A DNA stretch of 64,000 nucleotides from Diogma glabrata (taxonomy: Eukaryota > Arthropoda > Insecta > Diptera > Cylindrotomidae): NCBI GenBank assembly GCA_963693315.1, contig OY856186.1:73553909-73617908 (forward strand), given 5' to 3'. How positions within the stretch are numbered: the stretch's first letter is position 1; each line of letters opens with the position of its first letter. The notes beneath the pieces are model-generated. The model did not search any database. It saw only the letters and a list, made by a program, of their open reading frames with translations, and was not told where the DNA came from. Both the position numbers and the translations under genes were made by a program. Below are positions 1-11,420 of this stretch, piece after piece.

Positions 1-1570
1 TGTTTGTATTGAATCGCCGTTTGGAACAGGAGAAATGCAATTAAAGTTTCTCCTGTTTGTGAAAACGTTAATGCTTGTTTTTGGGGGTTGATCGACAGTC
101 CCAATCTGTCCCAATCTGTTGCTTATTTAGGTGTGATCCTGGATAGCAAACTAACCTGGAACTCACACCTGAAATATATCTCCGATAAGGCAAACAAAGT
201 TTTCTTCACATGCAGAAACCTGTTTGGGAAAACATGGGGTCTTAGCCTAAAAATGTTACTTTGGTTGCACCAAAGTCTTATTAAACAAATTCTAACATAT
301 GCAGCTTTAGTTTGGTGGCCTAAAACGCGCCAAATAACTGCTCAAAATATGTTTAAAAAAATACAAAGGCTTGTGTGTCTTAGTGCCACAGGTGCTTTCA
401 AAACCACGCCAACGTCAGCAATGGAGATCCTTCTAAAGCTTTCTCCATTGCACCTACATGTTAAATCTGTAGCGGTGTTGAGCGTTCATAGACTGCAGCT
501 CACAGAAGGGTTTAAGCCGGGAAATCTAACCGGACACCTTAAAATCCTTTCTGAATTACAAGCTGAACTGCATACATACCATATTTCAGATTGTATGCCA
601 AAAGCAATAGATTTAGACAGTCACTTTGATGTCAAGATATTGGCCAGAGATCGTATTAAAAACTACATACAAACTACATACAAAACTACGCACTGCCACA
701 TAACACCAGCATCTGGTACACAGATGGTTCTCGAACCAATATGGGCACGAATCAGGAGTGTTTGGTCCTAGAACAAAACAAACGGTTGCCTTAGGCACCA
801 CAACAACCATATTTCAAGCAGAAATTTTGGCCATTAGCAGTTGCGCTTTGCTATGTGCTGAAAGAAAATACCAAAATATTGAAATATATACTATCTCTGA
901 CAGCCAAGCAGTACTCTTGGCACTAAAATCTACGCGCTTTGATTCAAAACTTGTATGGGAATGCTACCAAAATCTACTAAAAATCTACTGCAGTAATATA
1001 GTAATACTTGTGTGGGCACCTAGCCACACTGGAATACAAGGAAATGCTATCGCTGACGCTTTAGCAAAGTAAGGTGCCAATAAAAAGTTTGTTGGACCGG
1101 AACCATGCTTCGGAATGGCCAAGAGTTCGCTCAAAGGCACAATCCAAACATGGGAACAGGAACAAAATGCTAAATTATGGAGAAGAAGAGAGGGACTAGT
1201 ACACTCCAAGAATTAGGTAACCTCCCTGTTTCAACCTCAAAAACAATCGACTTAAACAGAGAGTCTCTAAGAATTTTAACGTAGTGCGTTACTGTATATG
1301 GTCCTTTAAACCACTATCTTAACAAAATGGGCCTTGTTGTTTCCGACAGGTGTAGATTCTGCTACTCGGACGCGGAAACGATGGAACACGTCATCTGCAG
1401 CTGTCCTGATCTCTTTTGGCACAGATACAACCAATTTGGTCATAGAAGACTAACACTTCCATTACCACAAAACGTCACTCCAATTGAGCTAATTAATTTT
1501 ATTAAAAGTCTCAACTTGGATGACAGAATACAACCAGTAACGGCACAGACGACGACTGACTAATAACACA
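1..1570 (+). pseudogene. LINE ORF2 C-terminal remnant with RNase H
   Basis: This is the 3' half of a non-LTR retrotransposon polyprotein in broken frames. The first frame (88-771) resembles the region after the RT palm, with the YLGVILDSKLTW motif followed by thumb-like sequence. A frame shift near 740-770 leads into an RNase H domain with the usual acidic residues: TDG near 720, AEILAI, SDSQA, and a final SHTGIQGNAIAD block. After a stop at 1069 a third frame (1327-1563) carries a cysteine/histidine cluster, CRFCYSDAETMEHVICSCPD, like the zinc finger that ends many RNase H-bearing LINEs of the I group. The 5' part, with endonuclease and most of the RT, lies outside the window or is lost. Frameshifts and stops make it inactive. 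The clade assignment is an inference. Confidence 0.75.
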
Positions 1571-2299
1571 ATCAGGGTAGCCACAATAGATCTTCAGGTC
1601 GCAGTGCTACTTGAACTGCAAGTCTCAAGGCCCTCCAATAAAAAAAACAAAGAAATTCGTGGGCCACTAAAATTTTCCTCCAGACCACTAATGGTACGCG
1701 AACCAACGGTTGAGAAATACTGCTCTAAACTATATCATTCGAACTTCAACGGTTAAATTTTTTTTTATAAAATTATTCGAAAAAATGTTAGAAAGTTAGA
1801 ATTTTTTGTCGTACTTACCATAAGCAATTTAATTTCAAAGTTAGTTCGGATTGGGAAAATTTTCGTTTTTCATGCATGTTGGGGTGCCGCCTATGCTCAT
1901 ACTATGCACTTTAAAAGAATTCTAAAATAAGGAGTATTATTTATTTTGTCTATACTACTTATATATCAAGTTTCAGAAAAATAAAAAATGGTCAAGTTTT
2001 CCCCCACACATATTCATCATCATTCTTACGCGTACCTATTCTTATTATCAATATAGGAAATTATCAAACAAAATACAAAGAATCTTTTTAATCATTAATT
2101 TAAAATTCTCTTTAAAAGAAGAAAGATAATCAAAAATCATATTTTTTATATTATCAAAATCTCAAATCATCTGTTTTTCCATTTTTTTAATTACTTTTCC
2201 AAAATAAACTTTACTTTATTTTACTTTCCCTATCATTTATCAAACGAATAAAAACCGATCATAAAAAACATCGTTCATATAACTTTAACCAGAACTTAA
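1571..2299. other. AT-rich non-coding stretch
   Basis: No gene is visible. The first 60-100 bases may be the 3' untranslated end of the preceding LINE. The stretch at 1820-2012 is a dispersed-repeat fragment listed separately, and the remainder is low-complexity AT-rich DNA. Confidence 0.5.
1820..2012 (+). repeat. fragment of the 39.6-40.8 kb foldback family
   Basis: The order of blocks (a 'gcaatttaatttcaaag' block, 'tttttcatgcatgt', 'ctatgct', 'atgcactttaaaa', 'ttttgtc.atactactta', 'caagtttcag') matches the right arm of the foldback element at 39601-40782. It is a single-arm, diverged copy. Confidence 0.65.
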
Positions 2300-2750
2300 C
2301 TTTAACTGGAGGATAACAAAATGTTTCGGTTTCACCACAATTCTCTTTGTTAAATTAACCAACGGTTAAACTTAACAATAAGTTGAAATGCTATTAGTTT
2401 TGAATAACCAAACCGAATTTTGAAAGATAAAAGATAAGAAAATCCTGCAATCTCAAACTTATGAAATGGATAAAATAAAATGTTTAATTTATTTATTTTA
2501 TATTTTAATTTTTATTTCAACATTTCTCATATTTCATTCATTCATATTTTTCATCCAAATATGACGTATCGCATTTATCTTGGTTAAATTTTATCTTAAA
2601 TATATTTTGTAGATCAAGTTCTCTGAGAATTTAACATAATATTTAGCTAACCGAGACTGGTGAAACCCATTTCCTTCAGTTAAGTGGCAGTTAGCTTAAA
2701 TTTAACTTAACTGTAACTTAATTGAGAATGGTGAAACTGGCACTGAGACT
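2300..2750. mobile_element. MITE-like element with imperfect inverted ends
   Basis: The left end reads 'ggtttcaccacaattctc' followed by TTAA-rich words. The right end, read on the opposite strand, gives 'ccagtttcaccattctc' followed by similar TTAA-rich words. There is no coding potential. The exact ends and target duplication could not be fixed by eye. Confidence 0.45.
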
Positions 2751-2791
2751 ATCACAGAGGGTATTATACACTCATTACTATTAATTTTTAA

Positions 2792-3344
2792 ATTTTTGAT
2801 TTTTAAAAAATCTGAAATTTTGATATATTGTTGGTATTGACGAAAAGAAAAAAGTAATTTCTGCTTTTATTTTTTGAGTGCTCTGAATCGGAGTTATGCG
2901 CGGTTGAATTTTTGAGGCTTTTTCACGTAGTTTTGGTAATGGTGTCAATGTTTTGTGAATAGCTGCCACAAATTTCATCCGACTACGTATATTTTTGCAA
3001 GTAAAAAGGAAAATTGAAATAAGTAAGTTTAAAATTAATAACTTTTCTCTTTTCCGCTAGGCAGCGCGTAAAACCTTGGTTTACTTCAAAGCTCATATCT
3101 CAAAAAACCCCTTTTTTTTTTGGTTTTTCACAAATTTTAAAGTAAACATATGCAGCTATGAAATTGAGAAATAAAAAGTCAGCAATTCAATATGGATTTT
3201 TTCTTACGATTTTTTAAAGTTTGGTATATGAAAAATTCACAAGTGTTTTTTTATTAAGTTAATAATCTTGTACTAAATGTGGATCTAATAAATTAAACAT
3301 TTCATATTTTAACACCTGCAATAAATTTGAGCCATTTTCTGTGT
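2792..3344. repeat. left arm of a 553-bp inverted repeat pair
   Basis: This segment recurs in reverse complement at 8590-9142 with few differences over its whole length. Shared landmarks include 'gattttttaaagtttggtat', 'taaaaccttggtttacttc' and 'ttgtggcagctattcacaa' (sense of the right arm). The pair brackets 5.2 kb holding a decayed DDE-like transposase gene and a LINE. Long terminal inverted repeats of one DNA transposon are the simplest reading. The short ORF on the minus strand here is mirrored by one in the other arm and is probably chance. Confidence 0.8.
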
Positions 3345-3504
3345 ATTTCTGATTGAGAAACAGGTTTTTATTCAGAATAAGAATTGGAGATCCCAATGAT
3401 GGAAGATTTTGTTATAATTTCAACATCACCAACACTAACATTACAACACCAACACTAACATTAGAAAAAACATTAAAAAATAATTTTTCTATAAACATTA
3501 TAAT

Positions 3505-5695
3505 TTAATCAATATTATAAATAAATACATTAAAAAATTTATTTATATAATTCCTTTTGCTTTTGAAATATTTATGATTATCAGAAAAAGAAAACATTTT
3601 GGCAATTATTTTATCGGGTGTAGTGTTATCAAGTAAAAAACGGTGGAATCCTTGAGTTCCACTTATGGTTTTAATGTCCGAATACCGCATCGAAAGAAAT
3701 TGCTCATGTAGTTCGATATCTCCTGAAGACACATGAAAACTTCATAACGTGGTTGGTTTTTTTCGACCAAATTTCCACCCCTTCAAATAATTCCCTTGCT
3801 GTTGATATTTTTTCTCCTCTAAGCGAAGATCTCCGGGCTTTTCTTTTAAGTGTTCCTCCAATCCCATCGGATGGATCCTTTCCCTGGGCAGTTGCAAGGA
3901 AATGCCATTCTGCAGGTATTTTAAAATCATCAATATGTTTGCAGAGATTTATGAAATTCTTCTTACTTTTAAAATATAAAATATAAAATTTTTTTGATAC
4001 TTGGATATATTTCTTGCTGTTTTTCAATGAATTCAATACACCTTTCCTGGTATTTATGAACTGCAACTGTGTTATGCATTAAATGATCAGATATAATGAC
4101 AAAAGATAAGACCTCTAGTTTATCATTACATGATTTTTAGTAAACTACGATTGGGTGGATTGTGGCTTGAACTTTATTGAAATGTGCAGCTTGTATCTCA
4201 TTCTACGTTATCATTGAGTAGTGTTTTGAAAAATCCATAATAAATACGTATTCGCCGTGATGTAGTTTAAGTTTCGTTTCCTTAAGAAACTTTGATTGCT
4301 GCCTTGCGATGAAATCATGAATTTTTAATTTGTTTACCGATGTATGTACTAAATCTTCTACAAATTCTTTCTTATTTTTTTCCATGCGTTCTAACGAATA
4401 TCTATCTTGCATTAACCATTTCTCATAATGTATTTCTTCATAAAATTCAAGAGATTCCAAAATTGCTTCTGTGTAAGCTTCCACGATATTTTTACAATCA
4501 TTGCATATATTTGTTGCACAATCCACTGTATCATTAGAACAACTCAGTTTCTTAATCAGATCTTTTTCATTTTTTACTAAATTTAAGAGCGGCTTACACA
4601 TTAAACGTACATTTTCATGTATCATGCATATACAGACATTGTGTGTTCCAGTAGGTCCGGCTAAAATACATTCCTTCGGTCGCAACGTAGTGAACTTTGA
4701 GAAGCTGATTTTGACATCTGAGTTTTCTTCCAAGAACATTTCGTAGATGTCGGTGAGGGTCTATAACACCAACCGCTTTGATTTCCTAATTTTTGTTGAT
4801 CCTTCTGTAATAGTAACAACATCTTTAAGGCCAGGCATTGCTCTACTAATCTCCTCTGATAAGAAGTATGTTTGAATTTTTTTTACTATCTTTTGTGTCA
4901 AGCTGTGCACTTGTTTGCTTTGAGGCCAACTGTAAGGACCTACTGTTTCCAACAAATCCATGGCGAATTTTACCAGTCGTCTTGATGCATTAAATTCATC
5001 CTGGATACGTTGATTTGACCAAAATTTACGTGGTAGAGTTGTCAACAAAAACACTTGTTTTGATTTAGAGCTGGTATCTTCAAATTCTTTTTTAAGGTTC
5101 ATAAGCCATGATGTAGATTCACATTCCTCGTTTGGTGATAACACTTTAACTGAATCTACTTGAAATATTGACTTATTGCCTTTGACTTATTGCCGATGTG
5201 ACACTTGCAATTTTTTTATAACTTCCTGTTGTAATATGTTTTTGTTTGATAGGAGATTCGGCTAACCTTCCAAGAACATTGTTAATATCTTCTAAAGTCT
5301 CATTAAGTAGTTCAGGAACAGGTGGAGATATAGTATCGAAACTGGTGATGGATCTAAAGATGCTGGAGGTATTTGAATATTTTCGATCGTTGGAACACTT
5401 TCAACATCCTGATTTATAGAATGTAATTTCACTATCGATAGTTTCCGAACATTAAAGCTGCTGTAGAAAATATTAGTTGCATATGAATTTTTATTCATTT
5501 TAATAAAATAATTAAATTTACCTTATTTTTATAGATTTAAGTGCGACATGTTTCACATATAAACTGGTCATCACGCAAAGTAAAATTTTGAGTCGCAGCT
5601 TTTTGAATAACAGCTGGTGTGACCAGTTTTACATTTTTTGATGTTCGCTTATCATTTTTGAGACCGTACAAGTTACAGCACAATTTGAAAGGCAT
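3505..5695 (-). pseudogene. decayed DDE-like transposase of an LRPK/GGT(L)KR family
   Basis: Read on the minus strand, the pieces line up as one protein. A cysteine-rich start (MPFKLCCNLYG, ATG at 5693-5695, with CETC later) is followed by a plausible 61-nt intron (5461-5521, GTAAAT...CTACAG). Next come ISRAMPGLKDVV (near 4830), a single in-frame TAG at 4761-4763, FSKFTTLRPKECILAGPTGT (near 4680), a MDFSKHYS block (near 4215), QATIHPIVVY, ISDHLMHNTVAVHKYQE, EWHFLATAQGKDPSDGIGG (near 3860), and SGDIELHEQFLSMRYSDIKT. From memory, this motif order marks a multicopy, unnamed protein family of arthropods and cnidarians. MDF, SDG and EWHF look like the D, D and E of an RNase H fold. The SDG segment is missing here (near 3970). 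Several frameshifts and stops make the copy dead. The transposase function is an inference. Confidence 0.65.
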
Positions 5696-6084
5696 TTCTT
5701 TTATTATCTTTTCTAAACGTTATGTCTTCTAAATATTTTTGAATATACTTGCTATAAGGCAATCACATCAATATATATACCCTTTAGTTTTGACATAGGA
5801 AGAATCAGTTAAAATTAGGTAGGTACAATTTAATATATTTTGATTGGATGCAAGCATAATTTGTTCCAAAAAACGTTTGTGGGCGTCATTAGAAATTTTA
5901 AATGTTAAAATTATGGCTCTCTAATAAGATTTTAATTAGTAAAAAGGGGCTGAATAGACATTTTTTAAAATGAATAAACATTTTACAGACCCTTTTAATA
6001 ATTTAAATTCCTTTATTTTACCACTTAACTTAAATTTTTTTAATAAGGTTTTAACTATTTGAATTAAACACCAAACACCACAAT
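5696..6084. other. AT-rich spacer inside the inverted-repeat element
   Basis: No ORF or RNA gene is visible. It lies between the 5' end of the decayed transposase gene and the truncated 5' end of the LINE. Confidence 0.5.
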
Positions 6085-8586
6085 ATGGTATCTTTAAAAA
6101 TTAGTTGCCCTAATCAAACTTTGTTTGTTTTTGGACTGTATCGTTCTCCTAATTGAGAACATTAATTTATTTCATGATCTGTCTGAAAAGATAGATATGT
6201 TGGCTCAGTATCCTAATGCCAAGTTTATTCTTCTAGGGGACTTCAATGTTCATAATAAAGGATGGCTCATACACAGCTCCTCTACTGATGAGATAGGTAA
6301 ACAGGCTGAGCTCTTTGCTCTTTATCATAATTTCACTCAGATAATAGACCATCCTACCAGAGTTCCTGACATTCCTGGACAAAGTAGCAACTTACTTGAC
6401 TTATTTTTGACAAATGATCCATACTTAGTACAATTTGAAGTATCAGAGCCTTTGGGTGGGTCAGATCATAATTTGATCTCCACTAAATTAAATATACAAA
6501 TTCCTAAACAATTTAAAGCGAATCCCCGTCTTGTTTGGGACTACAAAGCGGCGGATTGGCAATGACTTAAAATCTTCTTCAAACGCTTTCCTTGGAAACA
6601 TCGTTGTCTTACTGGCCAAGATCCAAACATTGCTGCTATTAATTTTTCTGAAATTATAGGTGAAGGCATGCGTAGATTTATTTCTAATAAATTGTTCATT
6701 CCGAAGGTTGATCTATGGTTTTCGAGTAAATGCAAAAAAGCAATTAAAGCTAAAAAAGGCTTTTCGAAAGTTTATCCAAAACAAAACTGATGAAAACCTT
6801 AGAGAGTATCGAAAAGAGAGGAATTTATGTAGGAAACTAAAAGATGAAGAAAAAAATCTATTTAATTTGAAAAAAGCTTCTAAATTTGCTGAGCACCCAA
6901 CTGGATCGCGTAACTTCTTTAAAGCCGCTAAGACTATCCAAGGCAATTTCTGTAAATCTCTTCCTCCTCTTGTTGATAGAGATATACCTACTATTGACCC
7001 AAAAGAAAAGGATAATTTGCTAGGACATTTTTTTTCTATAAATTCTACCTTAGTCGAATCCAATTTCCAACCTAGACCTATTCCTGAGGCATCTGGGGCT
7101 GATCATATTCCTCCAATTATACTTAAAACGTTTGCTAGCGAGCTAGCACCTATCCTCACTAAAATATTTTATTTGTCTTATAAGAAAGGGATTTTTCCTG
7201 TACTTTGGAAAATTGCTAGTTGCAAAAAAGGGCAGTAAAACTGACCCATCCAATTACAGACCCATTTCAATTTTGTCAGTACTTTAGACACTACTGACAA
7301 AATTGAAATGGGTCTGTAATTGGATGGGTCAGTTTTACTGCCCTTTTTTGAGAAATATATAAATTTTAATTTAATGAGCTTCTTAGAGTCTTCCAAATTA
7401 CTTAATGAAAGACAATACGGCTTCCGAAAAGGAAGAGCAACAGGAGATTTGCTTTCGTTTGTTACTCATTTTTGGAACAAATCCCTTGAAAACTTTGGTG
7501 AGACTTTCGGTGTTGCTGTATTTTCGACTAATGCTGGAGTTTCTCAAGGTTCCGCTTTGTCCCCAACTCTTTTTTTTATCTATATTAATGACTTGTTGGT
7601 TTCAACAATTAATCCTATTTATAGTTTTGCTGATGATAGCACTCTTCATGCATCTCATGTTGCACCTAGATCGTATTCACTTTTAGAGCTTAATAACTGT
7701 AGATCAAATTTGATAGATTCATTAAACGTTGATCTTAAAACTATCTTTGATTGGGGTGTTACTAACAGTGTTGAATTCAATACGTCCAAAACACAAGTTT
7801 GCCATCTTTCAAGATTATCAACACCTAGCCCTTTTCCATTGAAGTTTGATTCCAACGTTCTGATAGAGAAAGAGTCCGTGAAACTTCTAGGAGTTGAGGT
7901 TGAAAATAATATGAAATGGAATTCTCATATTTTTACCCTAGCAAAGAGCGCTGTTCAAAAATTGGGGTTTTTAGGACGATGTCGTAAGTTTTTCAGTAGC
8001 GAACAGCTTCTTTTAATATACAAATCTTTTATACGTCCCTGCATGGAATATTGTTCTCACATATGGGGTGGAGCATACTTATGTAGTTTGAAGCATCTTG
8101 ATTCTGTACAGCGGAGAGCAGTTAAATTAATTGGTAACTCAAATCTTACTAATGACCTTGATTCCTTACAGCATAGAAGAAATGTTGCTGATTGGACAAC
8201 TTTCTACAAATATATCATAGATGAACGGGTTTCTGAAGAGATCAAATCGATTTTACCTAAGTCTGCAAGCCTATCGCGTCATACCAGAACATCGGTAGCG
8301 GCCCATCCTTTTACGGTTCAAATAATTAGATGTAGAACTGTAGCCTTCCAGCGCGAGTTTTTCAACAGAGTCTCTCATTTCTGGAATTCATTAGCTTCGT
8401 GGGTTTTCCCTGATAACTTTAACCATCAAAAGTTCAAAGTCGGCGTTCATAAATTTCTAAAAGAAACTTAATTCTCAATTGATTATAATCCCTAGTTGGC
8501 ATGGTATCTTCGGATATTCAGAGACGTTAATGTATAATTAATTATATTAACACTAAACATGCCTAACTTTCAATAAAAAAAAAACA
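6085..8586 (+). pseudogene. LINE copy A, 5'-truncated, Jockey/CR1-type ORF2
   Basis: The element begins inside the apurinic-like endonuclease (FGLYRSPN near 6125, ILLGDFNVHNKGW near 6240, GGSDHNLIS near 6460). It continues with frame breaks through the linker into the RT (ERQYGFRKGRATGDLL near 7410, SQGSALSPTLFFIYINDLL near 7550, YSFADDSTLH near 7620, with FADD as the catalytic motif) and a thumb region (VKLLGVEVENNMKWN, RPCMEYCSHIWGG). The longest intact frame is 7320-8471. The 3' UTR ends in an A tail at 8574-8586. Compared with copy B (41122-44090), an in-frame gap just after GETF removes RT motif A and its first catalytic aspartate. A 126-base inverted duplication sits at 7224-7349. There is no RNase H domain. 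It is inactive. Confidence 0.8.
7224..7349. repeat. 58-bp hairpin within LINE copy A
   Basis: Arms 7224-7281 and 7292-7349 are reverse complements over 58 bases with a 10-base spacer. Both encode the RT block KGSKTDPSNYRPISILS, one on each strand. This is why an antisense ORF appears at 7178-7396. Confidence 0.9.
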
Positions 8587-8589
8587 TTA

Positions 8590-9142
8590 ATGCACAGAAA
8601 ATGGCTCAAATTTATTGCAGGTGTTGAAATATGAAATGTTTAATTTATTAGATCCACATTTAGTACAAGATTATTAACTTTATAAAAAAACACTTGTGAA
8701 TTTTGCATATACCAAACTTTAAAAAATCGTAAAAAAAAATCCATATTGAATTGCGGACTTTTTATTTCTCAATTTCATAGCTGCATATGTTTACTTTAAA
8801 ATTTGTGAAAAACAAAAAAAATGGGGGGGGTTTTGAGATATGAGCTTTGAAGTAAACCAAGGTTTTACGCGCCGCCTAGCGGAAAAGAGAAAAGTTATTA
8901 ATTTTAAACTTACTTATTTCAATTATTTTCCTTTTTACTTGCAAAAATATACGTAAGTCGGATGAAATTTGTGGCAGCTATTCACAAAACATTGACACCA
9001 TTACCAAAACTACGTGAAAAAGCCTCAAAAATTCAACCGCGCATAACTCCGATTCGGAGCACTCAAAAAATAAAAGCAGAAATTACTTTTTTCTTTTCGT
9101 CAATACCAACAATATATCAAAATTTAAGATTTTTAAAAAATA
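8590..9142. repeat. right arm of the 553-bp inverted repeat pair
   Basis: It is the reverse complement of 2792-3344. It starts immediately after the A tail of LINE copy A, so the LINE landed at or very near the inner edge of this arm. Differences from the left arm include a G-rich run near 8823. Confidence 0.8.
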
Positions 9143-9317
9143 GTTGTTTTTTTTCGATGTACGTTTTCAAAATAATAGCCCTTATTTGTTTTTACAATTT
9201 CAAATTTACTATACAAGTACTTGTCTTTCTCCCGTTCATTGCGATCTTAATTAATTTCTCGAAAGATAGCATGGCAAAATTCATCACTGTTGCGAGACTC
9301 TTTGGTATACTTTCGAA

Positions 9318-11420
9318 CTACATCTTATATTCTAAATTATAGTGTAAGGGTTTCGATGCTAAATGTAAGTAGGATGGTAAAGTAGTAAATTCCTTTAACG
9401 AAGAATTGAGTTTCCTACCATTGTCGCCCGACTGTAAAATCGAAGTAGTTGTCCTCGATTTATTGATTCCACGCATATAGCTGATGTCGACGTACTCACA
9501 CTTTCTTTCTTCAACTATTTGTATTTTATCTGTTCTAATTATCATAATGACCACTATAACGATTGTTTTTGGCTAGGTACGCGCACTGCATCGGTTAGTT
9601 TCGAAAATAGTTCTTAATCACTACACTACTATATATTTGTTCGGGATATCAATTATCACCAGTCGATGGTCTTAATTGCTTCGTCGAAGTTAAACTGCTT
9701 CATTTTCTTATCACTTCTACAATTGATGTAGGAACGTTTAACCAAAAAATGTTTTGTTGATTTCATAGTGGCTGCCGTTTGATTTTTCGATTACTTCAAC
9801 ACCTAAACTATTCTATTTACTATTGTGAGGAATTGTTTTACTATCTGAGTTGTGGATTTATCTTTAAAATGCAAGCTATTATGGTCAGTTAGTCTTTTGC
9901 GATGACATTACATGCTGACTTCCTACCCTTCTCTTTGAACTATTGGTGCTATATTTAGATATTCTAGCCATAAAAAACTTATAGATATGGTTCATCGATG
10001 ATGCTTTCTTCAACAATGTGGTCTGGAGTAGTCATTTGAATTCTCCATGATCTGTATTTCCGTAGGATCGTTGACCATTCATATTGAAATGTTTGACGCT
10101 TTCATTTACATTGACAAATAGTTTTGCAATAGCAATCTAGCACTTCAGAGTTCCACAAATACTTGCTCATGGGGTTTATTTTATTTAAATAAATTGCCTT
10201 GCCTGGTAAGAAACCTTTCGCAACATTATCATTCCTGGGTCTCCTCAACAATATCTTTACCCATAGCTATGAAGTAGTCTAAACAAACAAGACACGTTTT
10301 TCAATTTAAGCCTTCTTTGTAAATCAATTTTGAGAGCATCCTGATATCCGATAATGTATTTAAAGTATCAAAAAACCTGCTCAATGGGCAGCTTTCCTTC
10401 TTAGTGTCTGCATTTACTACTTGTTGTATACACAAAATATTAAGGTCCCATCTTTGTTTTCGATTGAATGCCACCGACTATCACCGTTGTTTCAATTAGA
10501 CCGGATGTTTTTATTTTCATCAAACTTTTATCAACGATATCCGCCTTTGCATATGATCAAACGACATTCTTTTTCCTAGGCTAAAAAAAATTCTCATCTT
10601 AATATTTTCTGTAAGACCTTCTGGTTGTCCGAGTTATTTCATTTCTTTCTTCTGTTTTTTATGTTGACCGAGGGTAGGGTCCTTTTCTCAATGCGAGATC
10701 ATAGATAGAACCCTTCTTCAATTTGTTCTATTTGGCTGACAGATATAAATCACTCACTAGTATTTAGAGTTCTGGATTTGGTCTATATAGGGGGGTTCTC
10801 ATATAGTGAATTGTGTGTTTGGATGAACCAGAATCTCCTTCCAATTTTTTTTCCGAAACAGTTGATTCTGAATTGGTAGGCAGTTATGGATGGTTCTTTA
10901 TGTTCGTATTCAGCTTATTTTTAATGATTGTATTCTGCATTTCACTACATTCGTGCAGCAGCTTGTATTAGGTAACATACTTTTTCATCAATATTAGCAT
11001 TAACAGTAAGGAATGGATCAAGGTTAAACTGAGTTTCACCGTCTTCCTTAATAGCCTGCAAACATTATACGGTTGCAAAGACGATAGCAATCTTTTTCTT
11101 TTTCTCCACTTGCTAGCAATGTGACCTTGCTTGACACATTTCATATTTGTACGCGGTTTATATTGCTAACCTGAACCATAAAGCAGTGCAATTTTGTTTT
11201 TCAGATAAAAGATAGTGTGCTACTATGGCAACAGATTGGCTGCCTTTGTCACAACAATTGTGCAAAATAACAAAGACAACAAATAGTTGTGTATTGAAGT
11301 ATTTAATGGATTTAACTTTCATACATTTTCAAAACTGGTGCTAAAGCCCGCTAATGCAGTAGCGTTGTCGAACTCAATGCATCATCAAGATATATAGCTT
11401 TGTATGAAACAAATATTGTA
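9318..11420 (-). pseudogene. unassigned decayed coding stretch
   Basis: On the minus strand this 2 kb shows long runs of protein-like sequence broken by many stops and frame changes. Examples are a degenerate CCHC knuckle (MKCVKQGHIASKW near 11125), GETQFNLDPFLTVNANIDE (near 11000), KKLEGDSGSSKHTIHYMR (near 10850), DKSLMKIKTSGLIETTVIV (near 10520), CPLSRFFDTLNTLSDIRML (near 10370) and KAIYLNKINPMSKYLWNSEV (near 10170). The last intact frame is 9318-9554. The knuckle hints at a gag-type retroelement protein. No domain beyond that is recognised, so the family is unknown. Confidence 0.35.

Noticed and set aside
2781..2978. Matching 65-codon and 126-codon ORFs in the two 553-bp arms (also 8962-9342)
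   Set aside because: They are the same repeat read in both arms. No domain is visible, and the C-terminal halves differ where the arms end.
7178..7396. Antisense ORF encoding an RT block opposite to LINE copy A
   Set aside because: It arises from the inverted duplication at 7224-7349 and is not a second element.
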